Origin: Schistosoma haematobium
Lineage: Eukaryota > Platyhelminthes > Trematoda > Strigeidida > Schistosomatidae
Direction of reading: 5' to 3'
Assembly (NCBI RefSeq): GCF_000699445.3
Contig: NC_067196.1
Coordinates: forward strand, 90,289,364 to 90,353,363
Length of the DNA stretch: 64,000 bases
Positions within the stretch are counted from its first letter, which is position 1. Every line of letters starts with the position of its first letter. Both the position numbers and the translations under genes were made by a program. Positions 39,151-49,164 of the stretch are shown in pieces. Below the pieces are notes generated by a model. It saw nothing but the letters and a program-made list of their open reading frames with translations. It was not told the DNA's origin and made no database searches.

Positions 39151-39529
39151 TAGTAATATGTTTATTTAAAAAATCAAGTATATGATTCTGTCTTAAATTT
39201 TTTCACTGGTTGCATTTGGAAGCTAGTTTAAACTTTCAAGTTGTATGAATGACAGAAATATTACATGTTTATTAAGCTCTATTTTAATTCCATGAAATCC
39301 TTTTACAAATCGATTTAAAACATACACTATAAACTTATATTAGGAGTAATCTTATACTTAATATCTTGCATATATTTTTGTCTACTGAAACTCTTGAACA
39401 TATATGTAAGCAAAACAAACTTGATTCCATGTTTGCCGATAGACTAGCAAACTTTTATGTGGTTTAGGCGATTTATTGCAAACTAATCGCTTAGCTACTT
39501 ATAAGTAGCATAAATATATTGACAAAAGT

Positions 39530-39770
39530 TCACATCGCAAGCAGAGACGGATGGTGGCTGGCAGTGGAATCCAGAACGGACGTTCCGTCTTATTTGGAAC
39601 ACATCAGCCAGATGTACCTGTATCTCAGAGTTGGTTTTCAACCAGGGACTCGAATTTAGTATTTTTCACTCCAAACACCATCGCGTTATTCGCTTAGCTA
39701 CTGAGTCCAGATAGCCACAAGCTTGTGAAATGGTGTGAAGTTGTAATTCATTTGTATTGGATGTTTGAAT
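39530..39770 (-). repeat. Family B repeat, minus orientation
   Basis: tRNA-like boxes (revcomp of GGGACTCGAATTTAG) and a hammerhead remnant (CTGATGTG, CGGAAC on the minus strand), followed by the conserved CTACTGAGTCCAGATAGCC segment. Confidence 0.7.
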
Positions 39771-40425
39771 CTTTCCCACTTACATTTTAAAAGTTCAATC
39801 TATTGCTTTTGTCCGTACACCACTAAAAAACACTATGAGGATGTAATATGTTCGATGTGTATCAGTTAAAAGATGATCACTGTATTTATTTAATTTTTCA
39901 GTTGAATATTATATATGAAAGATTGGTTCAGCAAAGAATTCTCTTTTCAGAGCTGTACAATCTCAAATATATAGGCTTATCATTTCAAGATGTTAATAAT
40001 TACAATAATAATTGTTTAGTTGTTAATGGCTTAAATATTTATCAAAAGATAGATAAGGAAATTATCATTCGGAAAGGATGGCTCAGCATGATAAGATAAA
40101 ATGTTGAAATTGAGATTAAATGTATTCAGGAGGATCATAGAAACAGAAACAAGCCATTTGGGAGCAGAAGGTTTAAAGATAAGGTGGGGGAGGAGCAGAC
40201 AACTGTAAAGGAAGAAGCGTATGATTAAAACAGTTTTAAATACCTTTGTTTATGCTACCTCACTGTCACCATGTCTAACAGAAGTTTATTATCATTATTA
40301 TTGTAATTATTATAGTCCTTATCATCTTGAAAAACAAGTATATATATTTGCGATTTTATAGCTTTGAAAGTGAATTCGCGGAAAAGAGAACTTTTTGCTG
40401 GACCAATCTTTTTTATTTAATGTCT
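39771..40425. other. AT-rich spacer, nothing recognised
   Basis: An 83-codon frame (39848-40099) has no recognisable motif and neighbours no splice sites I trust. Confidence 0.45.
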
Positions 40426-40945
40426 TGCCCCCAAATGCCATAGTACCGACGAGAGTGGGGATAGGCAGATCTTCCTCTCGGAATGCTCTCACATGACCAC
40501 ATTCTTACAACCACTACAAGAGAAGCCCTACTCACTGTGTTCTCGTGCCAGGGGAGTTGCTTGCGAAATTAAGAGGAAGAAAAGTGAATGTCCAACGCTT
40601 TAACTAGGTTGGTGGACACGGAGAGTTCACCTAGGGGAGTTGGGAAACCCTCATTTCAAACCATTGGTGCACATGGGGTCCAGTACCCTGATGGAACAAA
40701 TGGCGTATAAAGCAATCGTTAGTTACCGACTACCATGGGACTGCATCTCCCGACGTTGCTCCACTGCCTTGTGGATTAGAGCTTTAGGTCAAAGACTTGT
40801 GATGTGGCCCCCTAAGAAAACTACCTATTTCGGTTTGGGCACTCGGCAGTATCCCAGCTCTCACATAAATCACTCGATTTATGTAACGCATATCTGTTTG
40901 GTGCCTCCTTGTACCAATGTTTATGTGTTTAAATAAATAAGAATG
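40426..40945 (+). repeat. Family X retroposon, full length with target-site duplication
   Basis: Starts TGCCCCCAAATGCCATAG and ends TTTAAATAAATAAGAATG. TAATGTCT occurs immediately on both sides (40418-40425 and 40946-40953), an 8 bp target-site duplication. A 98-codon frame (40640-40936) aligns along its length with the minus-strand frame of the 10.7 kb copy (shared LPWDCIS, CFGLGTR-like, CTNVYVFK). It may be a trace of coding or simply shared ancestry. Confidence 0.85.
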
Positions 40946-40953
40946 TAATGTCT

Positions 40954-41395
40954 AAATGGGTTTATTCCGTTTACTGAATATTATGTGACATAATTAAGGG
41001 AAAACTGTCATCTGATTAAATCACAGTATATGATACCTCTAAATTTTTTGAAAAAAGTTTGGGACTTGGTTTATCCCTAAGTATTGAAAGTTTAGTTAGC
41101 TTTGTTATAACTGACTATTATCTATAAACCTTCATTAGACTGATGTTATTTGGGAATTTGTTAAGTTATCATTTTTACAATATGGAGGTATTAATCTTTG
41201 TTTAGCATTCTTGACTATAATGAAACATGGGATTTGGTACATACCTATTTTACTCTATTACTGTTTGCTTCGGGTGAATATAGACTATAATGGTCTCATG
41301 TAGGTAACTTACTGATATATACACAGATACATGTTCTTACCATCATTTAGAAACTACATACTAGTGTGTATAACTATTAAACAATAATGAAATGT
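40954..41395. other. AT-rich spacer, nothing recognised
   Basis: Nothing matched. Confidence 0.5.
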
Positions 41396-41640
41396 TGAGG
41401 ACTTTCATACTAGGATGGGACGGATGTATAGTGTTTTCAGTTGGAGTCTAACTGAAATTCATGCATTCGATATACAATCATTCAAGGTGATTAGTAAGCA
41501 GCCAAACTCCAGTCTTTTGAAGTTTGCTGAAGTCGTTGCCATCAGGAGTCAAAAACATGACCTATGTATTCAAAAGGAGACGGTTGTTAATCTTTCCTTG
41601 CCTTGGTGACAAATATTCTTTCGCTGCACCTTAAATTTTT
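41396..41640 (+). mobile_element. Penelope-like element C-terminal fragment beside a family A remnant
   Basis: The frame 41470-41609 reads FKVISKQPNSSLLKFAEVVA, then IRSQKHDLCIQKETVVNLSL and a stop. It corresponds to the segment after the GIY-YIG domain in the 58.4 kb copy (FRVI, LLHIAEAIGI, NLCEQKKY). Just before it, 41400-41450 keeps hammerhead 3'-half words of family A (CATACTAGGATGGGACGG). Confidence 0.7.
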
Positions 41641-42355
41641 TTTCTTTTTTTCTTTTGTATTTATTACATCATTGACTCTATTTTATTTTATTCAACTATC
41701 TTTCAAATGAATAATCTTTCAACTGAACTCTACTCATTATATTCCTATCAATGTTTATTCATTATGTAATCAATTGTTTCTAACCCATTTTTGAACTGTT
41801 GTCACGATTAATGCTCTAGAATATTCTTTCACATTAGGTAAATATTTACAATATTCAGCCTATTAATTTCATTTACACCGATGTCATACTTTACGAATAT
41901 TTCTTCAATATAAACCCTCTCATGTAAGCAATTTAAACCCATTATGTAATTATTATCTTTTTAAATACCACAGGTTGTAAGCAGCTGACGAGAACCTACG
42001 AAATAAAATGAATTCATGTTATTCTGCTAGAATCTTTGTTCTTGCTCTTTTCAAAATGATAAAGGGAACTATGTGTATGACATTCAATATATGGTAGATG
42101 TGAAAAGTTGCCATAGCAACTGAAATGTTGGATACTGAAGTTAATTAATAGATATAAACTATTCAAAGAAAATTAAATATACTTCCTGAATAATCACATT
42201 TTTAGTGAATTCTAAAGGAACGTTTATGGTAACATTCCATAATAAGTACTGGGCATTCCTTACAGTAATAAGATTTACATGGTTGAATAAAGCTATAATT
42301 GTTAATAGTTTCAGTTATTAGTTTTGCAAAATAAATTGATTTATTCGGTAAGTAT
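41641..42355. repeat. Spacer with an old family B hammerhead scrap near 41975-42035
   Basis: CAGCTGACGAGAACCTACGAAAT followed by TTCATGTTATTCTGCTAG matches the family B ribozyme order, with stem II lost. Remainder AT-rich. Confidence 0.45.
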
Positions 42356-42359
42356 ACAC

Positions 42360-42538
42360 TCAAAGTAAAAGAGGAAGACTAATGAACATACTGGGTCAGT
42401 AATGGGAGGCAGACATCATAGGAATGAATAATCCTTGGAAACAACTGGAAAGAAGAACATAGGACAGAGTTGGTTGGAGAATCCTAGTCGGTGGTCAATG
42501 GTCTACTAGGGATAACTGGAGTGAGTAAGTAAGTAATA
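42360..42538 (+). mobile_element. RTE LINE 3' end with (TAAG)n tail
   Basis: Degraded C-terminal words (AAAGTAAAAGAGGAAGACTA, GAATAATCCTTGGAAACAAC, GTTGGTTGGAGAATCCTAGT), ending GTGAGTAAGTAAGTAAT. Confidence 0.75.
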
Positions 42539-42920
42539 TACTGAAAATATACATACATATGAATGTCTTATTCAGATGGGAGGAGATCTGTGCTTTCTAC
42601 ATAAATACACTGATATTAGAAATAATGATAACTTCTGGAAACCTAGAAAAGCTGTATCAATGATCTATGCTAGTTTCAAACATTTTCAGATTGAATGTCA
42701 TGAACTGAATCCCATCTACGATTAGAAACAAGGAGCAACCTGGATTTAAGTGAGAGAATAAAATGAATTAATTGTTTGTTCCTCTCCTCTCCCTCTTTCT
42801 TTGTGCCTCATCCTCTTTCTTCACAAACTTATCTATACAAAGTGTTTAATATTAAAATCAAATAAGAAATAAAATAGAGTTTGATATGAATAATCAAACA
42901 AAGTCCCCTTTTTTATTTAC
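42539..42920. other. Intronic spacer (gene 2), nothing recognised
   Basis: Lies directly downstream of the last exon found for gene 2. I looked for the second half of doublecortin domain 2 here and on the minus strand further left and did not find it. Confidence 0.4.
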
Positions 42921-43055
42921 CTTCGAACAGCTTTCCCATATGGTAAAATAACGCAATCTTCAATTGCACGCATAATTAATTCGAAATCCATTGCTTGTAT
43001 AGGTCTTAAATGTACACGTATAGCTGGTGTAAATGTATCACCATTACGATAAACA
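42921..43055 (-). CDS. Gene 2 exon: first half of second doublecortin domain
   Basis: 135-base exon with acceptor TTTTTCCAG before it and donor GTAAATAAAA after it (minus strand). It encodes VYRNGDTFTPAIRVHLRPIQ, then AMDFELIMRAIEDCVILPYG and KAVRR. The NGD turn, basic strand and helix follow the doublecortin (DCX) fold. Its phase joins exon 44121-44203 (TT + T gives Phe) without a shift. DCX domains bind microtubules. The exon ends with two bases of a split codon, so more exons must follow to the left, but I did not find them. Confidence 0.8.
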
Positions 43056-43159
43056 CTGGAAAAATAAAGGAAAAATGTATTTATGTATGCATATAATGTT
43101 TTGTTAAACGTACACAAGGGTAATTATGGATGTATCTACACGAATGTGTGGTTCAGTCA

Positions 43160-43320
43160 AGAGAAGAACACACTAGGTCGGGAAACGAAAGCAGATATTA
43201 AAAAAATGATTAGCAACTGGAAACAACTTGAAAAGACTATTCAAGACAAGGTTAGATGGAGAGTGCTGGTGGGTGACCTATGCTCCTCGACGAGGGATAA
43301 CAAGCATAAGTAAGTAAGTA
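43160..43320 (+). mobile_element. RTE LINE 3' end with (TAAG)n tail
   Basis: Frame words TLGRETKADIKKMISNWKQL and VRWRVLVGDLCSSTRDNKHK (overlapping the short frame 43083-43313), tail CATAAGTAAGTAAGTATTC. It belongs to the same variant group as the 25.0-25.6 kb copy (CSSTR). Confidence 0.8.
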
Positions 43321-43489
43321 TTCTTATTATAATTAACAAATAAATACACGTTAAACCTTCATTAAGGTTAACTACATATTGTCAATTTTATTACTCATAT
43401 TATAATTTTCTGATATTGGAACTTTTACAAAATAAGTGAACTTTGTGGTTTTTTAATTTTAAATTGTTAGGTGACTGGGTCACTATTCT

Positions 43490-43858
43490 TGCATCTTTGC
43501 TTAGAATGTTTGTGATTCAAGGCCATATCGAGTCCATATGCACAGTATGCACGTATGCCAACATGAGACTGATCAATTGCAGTCCTAAATATCAATAGGA
43601 AGATTTAAGTAAACAATATCAAGTGAATTTATAACTTCACCCCATTGCACAAGCAAGTGAATATCAGGACTAAGTAGGTAAGTGGATAATGCGATGGTGT
43701 TTGAAGCGAACGACATTGCGTTCGAGTCCTGAAGTGACCGTCAACTCTAAGATGCAGATACATCCAGCTGACAAGTCCCAAATATGACGAAACGCGTGTC
43801 CTGGATTTCACCACTAGCCACTATTCATCTTTGCTTGAATAGGTTTTGACTTAAGGCA
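43490..43858 (+). repeat. Family B (Sm-alpha-like) hammerhead repeat, near full length
   Basis: Starts in the 3' region of one unit (GCCATATCGAGTCCATATGC, AATTGCAGTCCTAAATATCA), then tRNA-like boxes (CATTGCGTTCGAGTCC at 43725-43740), a hammerhead and the tail CATCTTTGCTTGAATAGG. The repeat begins and ends within the same part of the unit, so it is a permuted monomer of about 335-370 bases. Confidence 0.8.
43755..43808 (+). ncRNA. Hammerhead motif (family B), G8 mutated
   Basis: CAGATACATCCAG / CTGACAAG / TCCCAAATATGA / CGAAAC / GCGTGTC / CTGGAT. Stems I and III and the GUC triplet are intact. G8 is A, which removes the general acid of catalysis, and stem II has one mismatch. Inactive by known rules. 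Confidence 0.7.
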
Positions 43859-43860
43859 CA

Positions 43861-44048
43861 TATAGCTGGTGTAAATGTATCACCATTACGATAAACACTG
43901 GAAAAATAAAGGAAAAATGTATTTATGTATGCATATAATGTTTTGTTAAACGTACACAAGGGTAATTATGGATGTATCTACACGAATGTGTGGTTCAGTC
44001 AAGAGAAGAACACACTAGGTCGGGAAACGAAAGCAGATATTAAAAAAA
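43861..44048. repeat. 188 bp duplicate of the 43019-43206 segment
   Basis: Base-for-base identical, by eye, to 43019-43206. The segment contains the first 37 bases and acceptor of the gene 2 exon plus part of the RTE 3' end next to it. The duplicate carries no donor. A recent duplication or an assembly redundancy. Confidence 0.85.
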
Positions 44049-44120
44049 GTTGTAAGATATATTACACAATAACATATAAACATACATACATGTATATGTA
44101 TATCATCCTTACTAACTTAC

Positions 44121-44203
44121 AATATAACCTTGACATTACGACGAAATCCATCGGATAATCTTCCAACTTGGCTTTTTAATCGTATATGACGCTTTCTCCA
44201 ATA
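44121..44203 (-). CDS. Gene 2 exon: linker into second doublecortin domain
   Basis: 83-base exon, acceptor GCGTTTAG and donor GTAAGTTAGT. Encodes YWRKRHIRLKSQVGRLSDGF, then RRNVKVI plus two bases. Starts in phase 0 after exon 49029-49098 and passes phase 2 to exon 42921-43055. A basic linker between two DCX domains, as in DCDC2-type proteins. Confidence 0.75.
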
Positions 44204-44511
44204 CTAAACGCAAAAAAAGAAGAGAAATTCAAATAAAAAAATATATCAAACTGATTGAAGTTAACGAAAATAATGAGAATTAAGTTATAGCTAATGTCTT
44301 TCTTTATACCAATCATTGTTATATGTATTTAAATGTTATGTAAACAGTTTGATTATGTAAATCTAATCTTGAATATTGTATACATTGATTTACTTATCTG
44401 TTAAGAGCTCGTGAGAAAAATTTATCCAAATATACAGAAACTTTATCAACTGAGTAGCTTTTATTCTAATATAAGATTACAATAAATGAAAATTCATCTA
44501 AAGTCAATTTA

Positions 44512-44912
44512 TACAACCCCTATACTGATAACTATCATGTGTTCACTAGTGACTGGCTTCGTGAGGGAATTCTCGGAGTTCTAGTGGAGCTAATCCGTGT
44601 CGGGAAGAGACAGGTATCTATCTCAGTACAAAAGGAAGATGGTCGAGCAATTTCGTGGATTGGTTGATGTTAGACATTAACACTATTGGATAAAGGCTGG
44701 CTCAATGGTCCAGTAGGTCAAGCGTTCGAGCTCGAGACTGAAGGCCTTGGGTTCGAATCCCGTGAGCGGGATTGTGTATGTGCACTGCTGAGAAGTCTGA
44801 CAATAAGAAGAAATGGTTGTCCAGTGCTTCCGGGTATTCAATGGTGGTCTAACATCAATTAGTTCAAGATCTTAATCAATAACTTAATAATCTCCACAAC
44901 CCTATACTGATT
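44512..44912 (+). repeat. Family A hammerhead retroposon, full length
   Basis: Starts ACAACCCCTATACTGATAAC and ends AATCTCCACAACCCTATACT, so the same about 14 bases (ACAACCCTATACT type) stand at both ends. tRNA-like boxes (CTTGGGTTCGAATCCCGTGA at 44747-44766). Hammerhead 44782-44827: CTGAGAAG (G8 to A), inactive. An internal 267-base stretch is identical to the copy at 46863. Confidence 0.85.
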
Positions 44913-45354
44913 CTTCTTTTTGTTTTTTTTAGTTAGGACGTAATTGAATATCTACTTACGGAGTACTAAATTAATCTAAGTATAGATTATCTATGCTTTT
45001 ATGCACTTTTGTAAAATAATTCATAAGGTCAAAATGCAAAAAAAAGAACCAACTCAAATGGATATTTCGAAAAAAACCAACAACAAAAAAAACACAACCA
45101 AAACAACCCTAACTCCTATATACCAACTAATTAAACTAATGTTAACTAATTAATAACTGATCAGTTTCTCTTTCAACACAGGTGATAATTATGATATAAT
45201 TTAACGAATAGAAAAGTACAATCAAGTTTCTTTTTTTTTTGTGTGTGTGTGCTAATTTTAAGAAAGAGATCTACAAATGATTGAATTGAATTATTATATT
45301 GTAATTGTAATTGTTAGATGATTTTAAATAAATAAAAGATGATAAATATAATCC

Positions 45355-45510
45355 GATAGATCCTGAGTTTGAATCACACAAGGCGGGATCATGGATACGC
45401 ATTGCTGAGGAGTCTCACAATAGGACAAAAAACGACCGTCTAGTACTTTCAGGTTTCCATGGTGATCTAGCTTTAATCGACTCATAAATTCAACTATTAA
45501 ATCATCGTTC
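45355..45510 (+). repeat. Family A hammerhead retroposon, 5' truncated
   Basis: From the B-box area (CTGAGTTTGAATCACAC) to the 3' end (ATCGACTCATAAATTCAACT). Hammerhead 45399-45445 keeps CTGAGGAG but reads ACAAAAAAC instead of CGAAAC; inactive. Confidence 0.75.
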
Positions 45511-46034
45511 CAATTGAAACATTAGATAATTCTTATACATGACAAAGAAAGAATTCACTAAAACTAAATCGATTTTTGTACACAATCCAATAAATGATAA
45601 TGATAAATTCATTAATGATTAAGTTCGAAGTAAATCTCTTGAATTCAAGTGAAAGCTAATGACTGATGAAATATCATTATATCTAGAATATACTTAGTAT
45701 TGCCAATAGAAATAAACTATTACTAGTGTAAGAAAGGATTATTATTGTGAATCACTGAGCCTAGATGTCCCACATTTAATTCTTATTGAAACCTTAAGTG
45801 TGTATCGATAGGAAATCTCAGATTAAAATAAAATAGTTATTCAATACCTTATATTTCTCATCAGTTAAATCCAATTAGTCAGTATCATTGATAGTTCTTT
45901 AAGTCAACATTGTTTTAAAACTCTATTTTACTAAGAAAATAATGCGATCTAATTATTTGATCGATAATTTGGCATATATTGAAACCATGGCTATAAATTA
46001 AAACTGTCTTTGGCCTCAATAATTATTCAGTAAT

Positions 46035-46190
46035 TGTTTCAAACTCCACCTGGAGCCCCTCTAGGGCTAATGTCTGATTCCAAGCCCGAATAAATGAGGA
46101 GGGTTGGGTATTGGGTTAGTTATCCCATTCAGTAGAAAACTAACTCGCCAAAAAAAACGCTAACCATAAAAAAAATTAAATTTTAATGTT
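46035..46190 (+). mobile_element. RTE 5' leader fragment
   Basis: Leader words AGCCCGAATAAATGAGGAGG, GTTGGGTATTGGGTTAG and AAACTAACTCGCCAAAAAAA. No coding part follows. An isolated 5' end is unusual for LINEs, which usually leave 3' ends. Confidence 0.65.
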
Positions 46191-46852
46191 TTGATTGTGA
46201 TATAATTCAACCTTGTTTAACTATAAAACTAGTTTTATTTATAAATTAAGTTGACTGATATTGAAATAGTGTTGGGGTGATCCAGAAAATTGCTTGCAAA
46301 AGACAAGCAAGCATCAGGAAACACTAAGAAGCGTTTCCTCCAATCGGCGTTCACTCGAAGTTTTGGCCAAAAATATCAAGGAAGCGAATCGTCTCATGCA
46401 GAGGCTCTGATTAGTTGGCTGCTACACGGCTACTATGTTAAGTAGCATTTCCAGAATCATCTAGCAACTCAAGGACATTTAAAATATTATAAAAATCCTG
46501 TATTTTCTGTATTAAAATGAACCTTGAAGTAAACTAAATCTCGCATACTTTGAGTTTTCTCTCTCGTGTTCAGGTCGCTGTATAGTTCTAGCTTAGGGGT
46601 TACCGAATAGCTTAGGAGACGAATATAGCGTTCAGTCCGCAAGACTTATCATAAAGAAGAAATGGAAGCTTAACTCAATGATTTAAAAACAACAAATTAG
46701 CCATGGGAATTAAATGTTCCGTGTATTGTATCTAACGAGTTTGTGTTGGTGCATTATTGATAGTAAATATTTATCTAGTGATTTCAAGTTGTCACCAGAT
46801 AATTTAATTGAGACAATTCGATTTTGTAAATAAGAAATTAAATTCCAGATAA

Positions 46853-47185
46853 TGACCAGTGAAGCTAATCCGTGTCGGGAAGAGACAGGTATCTATCTCA
46901 GTACAAAAGGAAGATGGTCGAGCAATTTCGTGGATTGGTTGATGTTAGACATTAACACTATTGGATAAAGGCTGGCTCAATGGTCCAGTAGGTCAAGCGT
47001 TCGAGCTCGAGACTGAAGGCCTTGGGTTCGAATCCCGTGAGCGGGATTGTGTATGTGCACTGCTGAGAAGTCTGACAATAAGAAGAAATGGTTGTCCAGT
47101 GCTTCCGGGTATTCAATGGTGGTCTAACAACAATTGGTTCATGATCTCAATAAAAAATTTAACAATCTCCACAACCCCTAAAAAA
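46853..47185 (+). repeat. Family A hammerhead retroposon, 5' truncated, shares 267 identical bases with 44588
   Basis: 46863-47129 equals 44588-44854 base for base as far as I can see, then the 3' ends diverge (ACAATTGGTTCATGATCTC here). Hammerhead 47057-47102 has the same CTGAGAAG defect. Confidence 0.85.
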
Positions 47186-48720
47186 CTGATAATTAAGGAA
47201 TAATAAGTATGAAGTATTATAAGTTAACATTATCGATTATTTGGTGAAGTTATTCTCAATAAGAGACTTTAATTACTAAAAGCATCTTTGAACGCCTGTT
47301 TACATAACCCTAACATTTAGAAGTGAATCAAATAGCCTTGTGTTGAAGTAAAAGCTTAAATCGATTATTAGTAAGGTGTGTAATATAGTAAAGAAATCCG
47401 TGTAAATGACTATATTGTATTCCATTATACTGACCAGCGTACATGTGTGTGTGTGTGTAGAAAACTATAGACCGGTATGATAAATTGTGAGATTGATATT
47501 AACTCGCACCCTTTTGGTTTTATATACAGGTTGTCTAGGATTAACAACGGTTTTTTGAAACCCTAGCTGTACGAAAGTTAAAACTATTCTTGAGATGAAA
47601 CGTCTCATAATTATTAGATATAAGATATTAGAAAGTGAATCTATTTAGCTTTACCTTAAATACTAACTTATATGGTGGACCGTTAGGTATAATTTCTTTC
47701 TGTCAAGTTTAGCAGGAGTTTATGATATTTTGACACGGCATATTAGGTGAGTGTTGACGCAAAGACTTTTGAGGTGTTTATTAACAAATATCTCTCACTA
47801 ACTATGATCAAGAGATTTTGGTTAGCACTAACGGACTAGATGAATGTGACATTGACCACTAATTCCTGGAACATCACTTGTAACTATTTTAGTCCTACAG
47901 GAAGTCAATCAAAACCTGAATTTCTCAATATTAACATTTTAAACTGTAAAGTTACGCGAGAAGAGTCCGAATCCTAAGAAGAGAATAATTTCCTTCAGCA
48001 TTATAAGTACACGTTTTTGACATATATCAACTAACAAGAAACCTAAGTTATGGAGAGTTTCCACTTAACTACCTCTAACCACCAATTGGATTTACTGTAA
48101 CATCTTAGTGACTAGCAATTGATTATGTAGCAGAACATTTATTATGTTTGACAATAACTTAATTGCATTCATATTAAAAATTACTAGCTTTTATATTGTC
48201 GGCGTTTTTTTCTACTTCGATACTAAGATGAAAAGCAGTTTACTTATAGGGGAGAATTACCGTTGCTGCTTGTATAAAGCATTACATATCATGATAAAGT
48301 ACCACTCATACTTATTACATTTTACATTCGATGAGTCTAGTTTGTAATGTTTTGTTTTGACCAAGACAAAAGTATCTGTTCATAGGTACTTTCACATAAG
48401 TACAAGATAGTCAATATGTGAAAACATTGAAGTGAACGGTTATGGGTCACAAGTGATGTGATCCAGCTTTCTAGATCACAATGAATAGAAAAGTATATGA
48501 ATTGATCTTTAATTCGTCGGATGTCAAATTCTCTAGCCACTAAGTCACACATTCATATCTAACTATGATGTAATTTTAAGTATTCAGTTCGCATTAGTTT
48601 ATGGTAAATAATCTGCAACAAAGACATATGGTAATATGATTTGTTTTGTAGTTAGTTAGTTGCTAATGAAAAAATGACATGTAGAAAAATCATTTAAAAA
48701 AGGGAGAAAAGAATTATCAC
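47186..48720. repeat. Spacer with (TG)n and a family C remnant near 47960-48100
   Basis: TGTGTGTGTGTGTG at about 47444-47457. Family C words in decayed form: GGACTAGATGAATGTGACAT (47831), TTCCTTCAGCATTATAAGTA (47990) and CTTAACTACCTCTAACCACC (48064). The ribozyme core is gone. Confidence 0.5.
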
Positions 48721-48968
48721 AGGTTGAAATCAAGAGTCGATTGAAGCTAGATCACCATGGAAAACCTGGAAGCACTGGACGGCCGTTTCGTCCTAGTATG
48801 GGACTCCTCAGCAGCGCGTGTCCACGACCCCGCACCACGCGGGGCTCGAACCCAGGACCTACTGGTTCCGCGCGCGAGCACTTACTAGGACGAAACGGCC
48901 GTCCAGTGCTTCCAGGTTTTCCATGGTGGTCTAGCTTCAATCGACTCATGATTTCAACCTGTGAAATT
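48721..48968. repeat. Family A hammerhead retroposon, compact fold-back with one intact ribozyme
   Basis: Left arm 48721-48803 (minus) and right arm 48886-48968 (plus) are near-perfect inverted repeats (about 80 bases each; AGGTTGAAATCAAGAGTCGA on the left against TCGACTCATGATTTCAACCT on the right). The spacer holds the rest of the left hammerhead and a tRNA-like part (GGGGCTCGAACCCAGG). The two arms are more alike than in any other fold-back here, so it is the youngest. Confidence 0.85.
48772..48817 (-). ncRNA. Hammerhead ribozyme (family A), intact catalytic core
   Basis: Minus strand: GCGCTG / CTGAGGAG / TCCCATACTAGGA / CGAAAC / GGCCGTC / CAGTGC. CUGANGA, GAAA and GUC are intact. Stem I has six pairs (one G-U), stem II four pairs, stem III ACGGCCGU self-complementary. 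Predicted active, unless the facing right arm traps it in a long hairpin. Confidence 0.8.
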
Positions 48969-49028
48969 TCTAAAACTCTCCACAAAACACATTCTGAGGA
49001 AAGAATTATTCTAATTTATTGATTATAC

Positions 49029-49098
49029 CTTTTCGAATAATTCCGATGATGTATGATGATTTGATGCATATCGTGACCTTTCATCAGTTTTCTGATAA
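49029..49098 (-). CDS. Gene 2 exon: inter-domain linker
   Basis: 70-base exon with acceptor TTTTTTTTACAG and donor GTATAATC. The first base completes a codon begun by GA at the end of exon 55299-55621 (Asp). It then encodes YQKTDERSRYASNHHTSSEL and FEK, ending in phase 0. The agreement of phase on both sides supports the call. The sequence is a hydrophilic linker without a domain of its own. Confidence 0.75.
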
Positions 49099-49164
49099 CT
49101 GTAAAAAAAAAACAAGTTTTAGAGAAAAAAATCATATGAAGCTAAATGTAAATAAATTTTCTAA

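Larger units (their letters stand above)
43056..44120 (-). other. Gene 2 intron with RTE, family B and a duplicated exon start
   Basis: The 1.07 kb intron between two gene 2 exons holds an RTE 3' end (43160-43320), a family B hammerhead repeat (43490-43858) and a 188-base duplicate of the downstream exon start (43861-44048). Boundaries follow GT/AG on the minus strand. Confidence 0.75.
44204..49028 (-). other. Gene 2 intron, 4.8 kb, filled with family A retroposons
   Basis: Holds family A copies at 44512-44912, 45355-45510, 46853-47185 and 48721-48968, an RTE leader at 46035-46190, and a family C remnant near 47960-48100. All other parts are AT-rich without features. GT/AG ends on the minus strand. 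Confidence 0.65.

Noticed and set aside
43925..44158. A 77-codon plus-strand frame duplicated from 43083
   Set aside because: Its first part is the 188 bp duplicated segment (exon antisense plus RTE 3' end). It is a shadow of the duplication.
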